DNA from: Aeromicrobium sp. 9AM
Lineage (GTDB): Bacteria > Actinomycetota > Actinomycetes > Propionibacteriales > Nocardioidaceae
Direction of reading: 5' to 3'
Assembly: GCF_902506105.1 (NCBI RefSeq)
Contig: NZ_LR733304.1
Span: 1,512,334-1,576,333, forward strand
DNA: 64,000 bases
Of the stretch, positions 8,670-15,596 are shown in pieces; the stretch's first letter is position 1; every line of letters begins with the position of its first letter. Below the pieces are notes generated by a model. The model made no database searches, was not told the DNA's origin, and saw only the letters and a program-made list of their open reading frames with translations. The translations under genes were made by a program, and so were the position numbers.

Positions 8670-9620
8670 GTGACTATCGCTCCTGAGGGACGCAAGATGC
8701 TGCGTCTGGAAGTCCGCAATGCCGAGACCCCCATCGAGAAGAAGCCCGAGTGGATCAAGACCCGGGCCAAGATGGGCCCGGAGTACAACGAGCTGATGAA
8801 GCTCGTCAAGGGCGAGGGCCTCCACACGGTGTGTCAGGAGGCCGGTTGTCCCAACATCTTCGAGTGCTGGGAGGACCGCGAGGCGACGTTCCTCATCGGC
8901 GGCGAGCAGTGCACGAGGCGTTGCGACTTCTGCCAGATCGACACCGGCAAGCCCGACCCGATCGACCGCGACGAGCCTCGCCGTGTCGCCGAGTCCGTCC
9001 AGAAGATGGAGCTCCGCTATGCCACGATCACGGGGGTCGCCCGTGACGACGTGCCTGACGGTGGCGCGTGGCTGTATGCCGAGACGGTTCGCAAGATCCA
9101 CGAGCTCAACCCCGGCACCGGCGTCGAGAACCTGATCCCCGACTTCAACGGCATCCCCGAGCTGCTCGAGCAGGTCTTCGACAGCCACCCCGAGGTGCTG
9201 GCGCACAACGTCGAGACGGTCCCCCGCATCTTCAAGCGCATCCGCCCGGCGTTCCGCTACGAGCGCTCGCTCGACGTCATCACCCAGGCCCGCGACTACG
9301 GCCTGGTCACCAAGTCCAACCTGATCCTGGGCATGGGCGAGACCCGCGAAGAGGTCTCGCAGGCGCTGGTCGACCTGCACGAGGCCGGCTGCGACCTCAT
9401 CACGATCACGCAGTACCTCCGCCCGTCGGTGCGTCACCACCCCGTCGAGCGCTGGGTCAAGCCCGAGGAGTTCGTCGAGCTCAAGACCGAGGCAGACGAG
9501 ATCGGCTTCGCCGGAGTCATGTCCGGACCGCTCGTCCGTTCGTCCTACCGGGCCGGCAGCCTCTACAAGCAGGCAATTGAGTCAGGACGCGGCAGCGTCG
9601 CACTCCGCAACGCGACGTAG
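8670..9620 (+). CDS. lipA: Lipoyl synthase (radical SAM)
   Basis: Inserts two sulfurs into protein-bound octanoyl groups. 316 residues. The auxiliary [4Fe-4S] cluster motif C-x4-C-x5-C is [12 protein letters not shown], and the radical SAM motif C-x3-C-x2-C is CTRRCDFC. The C-terminal RSSYRAG supplies the conserved RSSY serine that ligates the auxiliary cluster. The start GTG 8670 follows lipB directly and has TAGGCT six bases before it. With lipB it serves the lipoyl E2 upstream. Same order as M. tuberculosis lipB-lipA. Confidence 0.97.
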   Translation: MTIAPEGRKMLRLEVRNAETPIEKKPEWIKTRAKMGPEYNELMKLVKGEGLHTVCQEAGCPNIFECWEDREATFLIGGEQCTRRCDFCQIDTGKPDPIDRDEPRRVAESVQKMELRYATITGVARDDVPDGGAWLYAETVRKIHELNPGTGVENLIPDFNGIPELLEQVFDSHPEVLAHNVETVPRIFKRIRPAFRYERSLDVITQARDYGLVTKSNLILGMGETREEVSQALVDLHEAGCDLITITQYLRPSVRHHPVERWVKPEEFVELKTEADEIGFAGVMSGPLVRSSYRAGSLYKQAIESGRGSVALRNAT

Positions 9621-9623
9621 ACT
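9618..9623 (+). promoter_or_regulatory. -10 hexamer TAGACT overlapping the lipA stop codon
   Basis: TAGACT begins with the lipA TAG stop and lies seven bases before ATG 9631, again fitting a leaderless start for the downstream gene. Confidence 0.45.
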
Positions 9624-9630
9624 GACCCTC

Positions 9631-10338
9631 ATGTCGAATGCCACCCCCGAACCCGCCAAGGGTCGCCTGGGCCAGATGCGCCAGGCGTACACGATCACCA
9701 AGCGCAGTGACCGCAACATCGGTCTGATCCTGCTGCTGACCTTCCTGCTCGCCGGCGGACTCGCGGCGACGCTGGGCTACTTCGTGTTCGGCACCGGCAC
9801 GTTCGGGCTGATCATCACGATCGTGTTCGGCATCCTGATCGGCATCCTCGCGGCGCTCATCGTCTTCGGCCGTCGCGCCGAGAAGGCGGCATACGCGCAG
9901 GTCGAGGGCCAGGTCGGTGCTGCCGCCGGCGCCCTGCAGATGCTGCGTCGCGGTTGGGAGCTCAAGCCAGCCGTCGCCTTCACCAAGAACCAGGACGTCG
10001 TGCACCGCGTCGTCGGCCGTCCCGGCATCATCCTGGTCGGCGAGGGCAACCCCACTCGCGTGCGCAACCTGCTGACCGCTGAGAAGAAGAAGCACGCCCG
10101 CATCGGTGGCGACGAGGTCCCCGTGCTCGACATCGTCGTCGGCAACGGCCCCGACGAGGTCAAGCTGACCAAGCTCATCAAGCACCTGCGCAAGCTGCCC
10201 AAGAACATCAAGCCGGCGCAGATGACCGCCGTGCTCTACAAGCTCAAGGCACTCGACGCGATGCGTCCCGCCGCCCCCATGCCCCGCGGCCCCGTGCCGA
10301 CCAGCATGAAGGGCTCCCGCAAGGCGATGCGCGGCTGA
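9631..10338 (+). CDS. DUF4191 integral membrane protein
   Basis: 235-residue actinobacterial protein of the DUF4191 family, function unknown. Two adjacent membrane segments lie at about 31-53 (IGLILLLTFLLAGGLAATLG) and 60-83 (FGLIITIVFGILIGILAALI); the remaining C-terminal 150 residues are cytoplasmic, basic and well conserved in the family (AVLYKLKALDAMRP near the end). It follows lipA with an overlapping -10 element. In M. tuberculosis the homologue (Rv2219) occupies the same place between lipA and the RDD gene. Confidence 0.88.
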   Translation: MSNATPEPAKGRLGQMRQAYTITKRSDRNIGLILLLTFLLAGGLAATLGYFVFGTGTFGLIITIVFGILIGILAALIVFGRRAEKAAYAQVEGQVGAAAGALQMLRRGWELKPAVAFTKNQDVVHRVVGRPGIILVGEGNPTRVRNLLTAEKKKHARIGGDEVPVLDIVVGNGPDEVKLTKLIKHLRKLPKNIKPAQMTAVLYKLKALDAMRPAAPMPRGPVPTSMKGSRKAMRG

Positions 10339-10501
10339 TCGAGGCCGCCAGCGGCCGAGACTCAGCCGCGCGCCAGCGAAGCGTGAGCGATCGCGGCGAA
10401 GCCGCCGGATGCGAGGCGTCGTGAGACGAGATGCTCGCGCGAGTGAAGGTCGCACCCATCTTCGCCTCGCTCCGCTCACGTTCGGCCGCGGGCGGCCTCA
10501 C
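10339..10501 (+). repeat. Intergenic inverted-repeat element 1 (REP-like)
   Basis: This gap holds an imperfect inverted-repeat element. Its ends pair: GAGGCCGCCAGCGGCCGA at 10341-10358 against the reverse complement at 10482-10499, with 17 of 18 positions matching. An internal 28-base stretch at 10384-10411 recurs inverted at 56827-56854 with one mismatch. The element ends one base before a 31-bp direct repeat copy. Probably a dispersed repetitive element or a terminator-like structure between the DUF4191 gene and the convergent gene. Confidence 0.6.
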
Positions 10502-10532
10502 TGGCGAACGGTTCCCTACGCCCGGATGACGC
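10502..10532 (+). repeat. 31-bp direct repeat, copy A
   Basis: TGGCGAACG, two differing bases, then TCCCTACGCCCGGATGACGC. 29 of 31 bases match copy B, 630 bases downstream. On the minus strand it encodes the last residues V-I-R-A-stop of the gene at 10516-11091. Confidence 0.85.
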
Positions 10533-11091
10533 TGGGCGGGACCGGGTCACCGAACCGCTCCAAGGCGCTGATGTAGCGACTTTCGATCTCGACCCGAGTC
10601 ACCTCCGCGTAGCGCCAGCGGCGGGGACTGTCCTCCCACCTGCCGCGTGGGTCGATGAACAACAGGTCCAACTTCTTCTTGCCGAGCCTGCCGAGCTTGC
10701 CGATCAACAGAGGTTCGCCCTCGTACTGCTCGCCGTGGACCCCGATGAGGGGCGCGTGCCGGGCAGCCGCTTCGAGCACATCGCGAGTGCGTGCGTCGTG
10801 GGGAATGGTGAAGCCGGGCGTGGGCCGTCCCAGCTGGCTGACCGCGCGCTCGACATACTCGGCATCGCGGTCATTCTTGACTGACGTGATGTCTTTGATC
10901 CTGAGCACGTGATAGCCGTCGACGTACACAGCATCCTGCAGCTCCTGGACGACGACCCACCTTTTTGCGACGCCCACGATGTAGCCATACATGGGGTGAT
11001 CCACCAGCTTCCGGCGCCGGACACGCACGGGAAACTGCTTGCGCTGCGCCGTCTGCAACCTCTCAACCACCTTGTCGCGCGACATCGCCAT
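10516..11091 (-). CDS. Hypothetical protein within a 630-bp repeat-bounded unit
   Basis: 191-residue basic, cytoplasmic protein; I do not recognise the family. It has a helical start (SRDKVVERLQTAQRKQFPVR), a short beta-rich middle resembling an SH3-like or phage-associated fold (MYGYIVGVAKRWVVVQELQD), and a C-terminal LDLLFIDPRGRWE segment. A second ATG at residue 3 is possible. The gene ends in VIRA-stop encoded by direct repeat A, exactly as the neighbouring RDD gene ends in VIRA-stop encoded by repeat B. This implies the gene arrived as, or within, a unit inserted at the RDD 3' end. Confidence 0.7.
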   Translation of the reverse strand: MAMSRDKVVERLQTAQRKQFPVRVRRRKLVDHPMYGYIVGVAKRWVVVQELQDAVYVDGYHVLRIKDITSVKNDRDAEYVERAVSQLGRPTPGFTIPHDARTRDVLEAAARHAPLIGVHGEQYEGEPLLIGKLGRLGKKKLDLLFIDPRGRWEDSPRRWRYAEVTRVEIESRYISALERFGDPVPPSVIRA

Positions 11092-11131
11092 GCACCAAGG
11101 GTGCCATCGCTCGACGCGACGAGGTCGAGAT

Positions 11132-11162
11132 TGGCGAACGAGTCCCTACGCCCGGATGACGC
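11132..11162 (+). repeat. 31-bp direct repeat, copy B
   Basis: Second copy of the repeat at 10502-10532. It carries the 3' end and stop codon of the RDD gene. Together the copies bracket a 630-bp unit containing one gene. Confidence 0.85.
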
Positions 11163-11505
11163 GCGATCCGGCCGCGAGGTCGTGCAGGCCGCGCTTGTCA
11201 TCGGTCATGACGATCGCCGGGATCACCAGGCACACCAGCGCCGTACGGATGACAGCCCGGCCCACGCCGATCGGTCGCCCGTCGACGTTCTCGACCTTGA
11301 GCCCGAAGATCCGCTTGCCGATCGAGAAGCCGAGCAGGCCGGTCAGCAACGCCACCTCGACGATGAAGATGCCCGTGATGATGAGGTTCTCCTTCGGATC
11401 CTTGGGCGGGTAGTGGACCCCGGCGACGGCGACCCCGCTGAGGGCCGCGATGATCCAGTCGATGAAGAGCGCGCCGAGGCGGCGGCCGAGGGAGACGGTC
11501 TGCAC
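11146..11505 (-). CDS. RDD family membrane protein
   Basis: 119-residue integral membrane protein. The RDD signature is visible: R8-R9 with D16 in LGRRLGALFIDWII, then GFSIGKRIFGLKV and a closing RGLHDLAAGSRVI. Two to three membrane spans are predicted (about 10-28, 43-62 and 84-102). The role of single-domain RDD proteins is not established; some are sodium/proton antiporter-like. In M. tuberculosis Rv2219A sits at the same place upstream of glnA1. It is divergent from glnA1, so the GlnR box at 11551 lies in the shared promoter region. Confidence 0.85.
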   Translation of the reverse strand: MQTVSLGRRLGALFIDWIIAALSGVAVAGVHYPPKDPKENLIITGIFIVEVALLTGLLGFSIGKRIFGLKVENVDGRPIGVGRAVIRTALVCLVIPAIVMTDDKRGLHDLAAGSRVIRA

Positions 11506-11550
11506 GCGGCGAGCCTACAGACGCTGTGATTGCGCTCGTCACGGGCACTT

Positions 11551-11588
11551 GTAACATTCCTGAAACAATTCAGTGACTACCGGGAAAC
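11551..11588 (+). promoter_or_regulatory. GlnR-type nitrogen-control box upstream of glnA1
   Basis: Four half-sites at exact spacing: GTAAC-n6-GAAAC-n6-GTGAC-n6-GAAAC (11551-55, 11562-66, 11573-77, 11584-88). This matches the actinobacterial GlnR consensus gTnAc-n6-GaAAc in a double arrangement, 88 bases before the glnA1 ATG. It predicts control of glnA1, possibly also of the divergent RDD gene, by nitrogen status. Confidence 0.85.
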
Positions 11589-11675
11589 TGCCCGAGCCTA
11601 GCGTCAACGGTACGGTGCAGCGACGCACTCACCTGTCATCGACAACACAGGCCGCACAGCGGTCGAGGAGGCCCC

Positions 11676-13097
11676 ATGTTCGGCAATGCCGACGAGTTGT
11701 TCAAGTTCATCAAGGACGAAGGTGTCGAGTACCTGGACGTCCGTTTCACCGACTTGCCCGGCATCCAGCAGCAGGTCACCCTGCCGGCTTCGACGTTCGA
11801 CGCCGACATGGTCGCCAACGGCGTGGCGTTCGACGGCTCGTCGATCCGCGGCTTCCAGACCATCGACCAGTCCGACATGGTGCTGTTCCCGGACATCAAG
11901 ACGGCGTACGTCGATCCGTTCAAGGCTCGCAAGACCATCGCGATGGACTTCTTCGTCCACGACCCGATCACCGGTGAGGCCTACTCCCGCGATCCGCGCA
12001 ACATCGCCCGCAAGGCCGAGGCCTACCTCGCGACGACCGGCATCGGCGACACGGCGTACTTCGCCCCCGAGGCCGAGTTCTACATCTTCGACCGCGTCAA
12101 CTACGGCACCAGCGCCAACAAGTCGTTCTACGAGATCACGTCGGCCGAGGCCGCCTGGTCCACCGGCGACTCGATCGACGACAACCGTGGCTACAAGGTC
12201 CGCTACAAGGGCGGCTACTTCCCCGTCGCGCCGACCGACAAGACGGCCGACCTGCGCAACGACATGATGAGCAACCTCACCGACGCGGGCCTCATCCTCG
12301 AGCGCGGCCACCACGAGGTCGGCACGTCCGGTCAGGCCGAGATCAACTACCGCTTCGACACGCTGCTCAAGGCCGCCGACGACGTCATGAAGTTCAAGTA
12401 CATCGTGCGCAACACGGCGTGGGCCAACGACAAGACGGTCACCTTCATGCCGAAGCCGATCTTCGGTGACAACGGCTCGGGCATGCACGTGCACCAGTCG
12501 ATCTGGAACGAAGGCAGCCCGTTGTTCTACGACGAGGCCGGCTACGGCGGACTGTCCGACCTGGCGCGTCACTACATCGGCGGCATCCTCAAGCACGCGC
12601 CGTCGCTGCTCGCGTTCACCAACCCGTCGGTCAACTCGTACCACCGTCTGGTGCCGGGCTTCGAGGCACCGATCGCGCTGGTCTACTCGGCCCGCAACCG
12701 CTCGGCCTGTGTCCGTATCCCGATCACGGGCTCGAACCCCAAGGCCAAGCGCATCGAGTTCCGTTGCCCCGACCCGTCGGCCAACCCGTACCTCGCCTTC
12801 TCGGCGCTGCTGCTGGCCGGACTCGACGGCATCAAGAACAAGATCGAGCCCCCGGCCCCGATCGACAAGAACATCTACGAGCTGCCGCCCGAGGAGTACG
12901 AAGCCATCGACATGGTGCCGACCTCGCTCAACGCGGTGCTCGACTCGCTCGAGGCCGACCACGAGTTCCTCACCGCTGGTGACGTGTTCACGCCCGACCT
13001 GATCGAGACGTGGATCGACTACAAGCGCAACGAGGAGATCCTCCCCGTGCAGCTGCGCCCGCACCCGCACGAGTTCGAACTCTACTACGACATTTGA
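11676..13097 (+). CDS. glnA: Type I glutamine synthetase GlnA1 (adenylylatable)
   Basis: Dodecameric ATP-dependent ligase forming glutamine from glutamate and ammonia. 473 residues, GSI-beta length. Motifs: FDGSSIRGF, the ATP-binding segment [12 protein letters not shown], the glutamate site near NRSACVRIP, and the modified-tyrosine loop NIYELPPEE with Tyr401, the target of GlnE. The start ATG 11676 has AGGAGG about five bases upstream. A canonical GlnR box lies at 11551-11588. GlnE, its adenylyltransferase, is encoded 13 kb downstream in this window, so both transcriptional and covalent control are represented. Confidence 0.97.
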   Translation: MFGNADELFKFIKDEGVEYLDVRFTDLPGIQQQVTLPASTFDADMVANGVAFDGSSIRGFQTIDQSDMVLFPDIKTAYVDPFKARKTIAMDFFVHDPITGEAYSRDPRNIARKAEAYLATTGIGDTAYFAPEAEFYIFDRVNYGTSANKSFYEITSAEAAWSTGDSIDDNRGYKVRYKGGYFPVAPTDKTADLRNDMMSNLTDAGLILERGHHEVGTSGQAEINYRFDTLLKAADDVMKFKYIVRNTAWANDKTVTFMPKPIFGDNGSGMHVHQSIWNEGSPLFYDEAGYGGLSDLARHYIGGILKHAPSLLAFTNPSVNSYHRLVPGFEAPIALVYSARNRSACVRIPITGSNPKAKRIEFRCPDPSANPYLAFSALLLAGLDGIKNKIEPPAPIDKNIYELPPEEYEAIDMVPTSLNAVLDSLEADHEFLTAGDVFTPDLIETWIDYKRNEEILPVQLRPHPHEFELYYDI

Positions 13098-13190
13098 CCG
13101 GTAGAGCAGGCAAGGCGCTGTCTGACCGCGAGGTGACCCCTCCGTCGCTCACGCCATTACCTGCTGACGCACCGGTCACGACGGCGTGAC

Positions 13191-13228
13191 CAGGACGCCC
13201 CTGACCCCGTTGGGTCGGGGGCGTCCTG
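13191..13228 (+). terminator. Hairpin terminator after glnA1
   Basis: A long GC-rich stem pairs 13191-13207 with 13212-13228 around a GTT-centred loop; the arms begin CAGGACGCCCC and end GGGGCGTCCTG. It has no U-tract, as usual in actinobacteria. It lies 94 bases past the glnA1 stop. Confidence 0.6.
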
Positions 13229-13234
13229 CGTACG

Positions 13235-14254
13235 ATGACGACGATCCTCATGGCTCCTGAACTCGATCGTCCCCGCAAGCTGCTGCTCGTGGTGGACGCC
13301 CCGTCCCTCCTGCACCGCAGTCACCATGCCCGGTCACATACGGGGATCACGGACCGATCGGGACGACCTGCGTGGGCCCTTCACGGCATGCTGCGCCAGA
13401 TCCTCGAAGCGATCGAGGGATTCGCGCCCGATGCGGTGATCTTCGGACTCGACGACCGGACCGCGTCCCTGCGTGCAGACCTCTATCCGGACTACAAGGC
13501 CGGGCGGGCCGGGAAGGACGCGGCGCTCATCGACCAGCTCGAGCGCGCCGGAGCACTGCTCGACGCACTCGGCCTCGCCACGCTCACTCCCCCGGGCCTC
13601 GAGGCCGATGACGTCAGTGCGTCCGGTGCCACCTGGGCGCGCGACCACGGCTGGAACTGCGTCATCATCACTTCCGACCGCGACGCGTTCGCACACATCA
13701 GTGATCACACCCAGGTGCTGCGGCTGATCAACGGCGGCATCAACGCGTCGCCACTGCTGAACCCGGCGCGACTCGTCGCCCTGTACGGCGTCGCCGCCGA
13801 GCACTACCTCGACTTCGCCGCCCTGCGTGGCGACGCCAGCGACAACCTGCCGGGCGTCACCGGCATCGGCGAGAAGACCGCAGCGATCCTTCTCACCGAG
13901 GTGGGGTCGATGCAGAGCGTCTGGGCGGACATCGACCACAACGAGGGTCGTGGCGTCGCCGCGACACTCGACTCGTGGGCTGCCGAGGAAGGCACCCGGC
14001 GGATGGGAACCACCGTGGTCCGCCGACTTGCAGCCCCTGGCGCTCGCGACCGCTACGACTTCAACGTGCAGCTCATGGCGGGCCGCGACGACCTCGACCT
14101 CGGCATCACCCCCGACGTGCCAGGCTCCCCGGGACTTCTTCCACTCGATGCCGAACGCGTCAACCGAGTCGTGGGCTTCCTCGGCGTCGAGGCCACGACG
14201 TCGCTCGCGATCCGGGTGCTCAGCACGGATCCGGCCTCCGCGACGATGCGCTGA
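13235..14254 (+). CDS. 5'-3' exonuclease (PolA N-terminal-like)
   Basis: Stand-alone flap/5'-3' exonuclease related to the N-terminal domain of DNA polymerase I, 339 residues. Visible metal-site features: LLVVDAPSLLHR (first Asp), IFGLDDRTASLRADLYPDYKAGR, the ADDV acidic pair after GLEADD, TSDRDAFAHI, and the helix-hairpin-helix DNLPGVTGIGEKTA. The C-terminal third is less conserved. ATG 13235 is used; ATG 13250 is an equally plausible start. Sits alone between glnA1 and a methyltransferase gene. Likely acts in Okazaki fragment processing or repair. Confidence 0.9.
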   Translation: MTTILMAPELDRPRKLLLVVDAPSLLHRSHHARSHTGITDRSGRPAWALHGMLRQILEAIEGFAPDAVIFGLDDRTASLRADLYPDYKAGRAGKDAALIDQLERAGALLDALGLATLTPPGLEADDVSASGATWARDHGWNCVIITSDRDAFAHISDHTQVLRLINGGINASPLLNPARLVALYGVAAEHYLDFAALRGDASDNLPGVTGIGEKTAAILLTEVGSMQSVWADIDHNEGRGVAATLDSWAAEEGTRRMGTTVVRRLAAPGARDRYDFNVQLMAGRDDLDLGITPDVPGSPGLLPLDAERVNRVVGFLGVEATTSLAIRVLSTDPASATMR

Positions 14255-14359
14255 CCACGGTCAGGGACGTTCTGTGCTCCCATCCGGGAGCCACGCACAC
14301 GAGCGCTGCGGTCCCGATAGGAGTACAACTGACAGATCGGGCTTGCACCAAGGAGTGGC

Positions 14360-15274
14360 ATGGGCACCAGCAACGTTCTTGACGGCGGCGGGTGGGTCAC
14401 CGACGGCGGCCTCGAGACCGACCTGATCTTCAACCACGGCGTCGACCTGCCGGAGTTCGCCTCCTTCCCGCTGCTGCAGGACGAGGAGGGCGCGGCACGC
14501 CTCAGGAGCTACTACACCGAGTACGCAGCGATAGCGGCGGCCGCCGACGCCGGGCTGCTGGTCGAGACCCCCACGTGGCGCGCCAACCCGGACTGGGGCA
14601 CGATCCTCGGCTACGACGCGAACGCACTCGACCAGGCCAATCGCGCGGCTGTGGTCCTGGCCCGCGACGTCGCGGACTCCGCCGACGTACCGAGGAGCCT
14701 CGTCAGCGGAGTCGTCGGTCCACGCGGCGACGGCTACATCGCGGCAGGGGCGGACGCAGACGAGGCCGCGGACTATCACTCCGCGCAGGTGCGCTCGTTC
14801 GCCGCAGAAGGCGCCGACCTCGTGCATGCCATGACGATGACCGAGCCGGCCGAGGCCAAAGGCGTCGTACGCGCGGCCCGCGCAGCCGGCATCCCTGTCG
14901 CCATCTCGTTCACCGTGGAGACTGACGGGCGCCTCCCCGACGGCAGCACGCTGTCGGACGCCATCGACGCCATGGAGGCGACCGACCCTGCCGACTGGTA
15001 CGGCGTGAACTGCGCCCATCCGACCCACGTGACGGCCGGGCTGGACGGCGCACCATGGCAGCAGCGGCTCGTCTTCTTCCGCCCCAACGCGTCGACCATG
15101 TCGCACGAAGAGCTCGATGCCATGGAAGTGCTCGACTCCGGTGACCTGGACCTACTGGTCGACTCCGCCGCGTCGATGCGAGAGCAGATCCCCGGCCTCG
15201 CCGTCATCGGGGGTTGCTGCGGCACGGACAGCCGCCACGTCGCTGCGCTGTGGGGCGTACCCGCAGCTCGTTGA
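14360..15274 (+). CDS. Homocysteine S-methyltransferase family protein
   Basis: 304-residue zinc-dependent methyltransferase of the Hcy-binding (Pfam S-methyl_trans) family, like YagD/MmuM. It opens with WVTDGGLETDLIFNHGVDLP. The three zinc cysteines are visible: one in GVNCAHPTHV and two in GGCCGTDSRHV. Family members methylate homocysteine from S-methylmethionine or a related donor; the donor is not determinable here. ATG 14360 is preceded by AAGGAG. No methionine-pathway neighbours. Confidence 0.88.
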   Translation: MGTSNVLDGGGWVTDGGLETDLIFNHGVDLPEFASFPLLQDEEGAARLRSYYTEYAAIAAAADAGLLVETPTWRANPDWGTILGYDANALDQANRAAVVLARDVADSADVPRSLVSGVVGPRGDGYIAAGADADEAADYHSAQVRSFAAEGADLVHAMTMTEPAEAKGVVRAARAAGIPVAISFTVETDGRLPDGSTLSDAIDAMEATDPADWYGVNCAHPTHVTAGLDGAPWQQRLVFFRPNASTMSHEELDAMEVLDSGDLDLLVDSAASMREQIPGLAVIGGCCGTDSRHVAALWGVPAAR

Positions 15275-15300
15275 GCAACGTTCGATCCGACCCTCGCCAA

Positions 15301-15316
15301 TCGAACATATGTTCTA
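15301..15316 (+). promoter_or_regulatory. LexA (SOS) box overlapping a -10 hexamer
   Basis: TCGAACATATGTTCTA matches the actinobacterial SOS box TCGAAC-N4-GTTCGA at 11 of 12 fixed positions, with a perfect 12-bp palindrome GAACATATGTTC inside. Its last two bases are the first two of TATCCT (15315-15320), which lies six bases before ATG 15327. LexA bound here would block the promoter directly. Confidence 0.8.
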
Positions 15317-15326
15317 TCCTGTGCGC

Positions 15327-15596
15327 ATGGGGTTCGTCGACCGATCCAGCAGTGAGTTCCCGGAAGGTCGCGACCCCGTCAAGCAGCCGGCCCGTCACGT
15401 GTGGGTCAAGCCGTCGGCCAGTCATGCGATGACACCCTGGGCCGGCCTGCTCATCGAGTGGCGGCGTACGTCCTCAGGTGAGTGGCTCGCGCTCGTCGCC
15501 GTCGTCACCGGCGGTGTCGGCAACAGCCTCACGGTCCAGTGGCACAAGGCCGAGCAGCTCGTGCCCGCGAAGGGCTACGAGACCCCTAAGAGGTAG
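15327..15596 (+). CDS. Small SOS-controlled protein of unknown function
   Basis: 89-residue soluble protein of unrecognised family. It has a polar start (MGFVDRSSSEFPEGRDPVKQ), a conserved-looking aromatic patch (PARHVWVK, WAGLLIEWRRT, EWLALVAVV) and a C-terminal WHKAEQLVPAKGY strand, suggesting a small beta-barrel. ATG 15327 is strongly supported: -10 hexamer TATCCT lies six bases upstream, and a near-consensus LexA box overlaps it. I have a vague recollection of similar short proteins beside actinobacterial imuA'-imuB-dnaE2 mutagenesis cassettes, but that is uncertain and no such genes are nearby. It ends next to the convergent gene at 15597. Confidence 0.8.
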   Translation: MGFVDRSSSEFPEGRDPVKQPARHVWVKPSASHAMTPWAGLLIEWRRTSSGEWLALVAVVTGGVGNSLTVQWHKAEQLVPAKGYETPKR

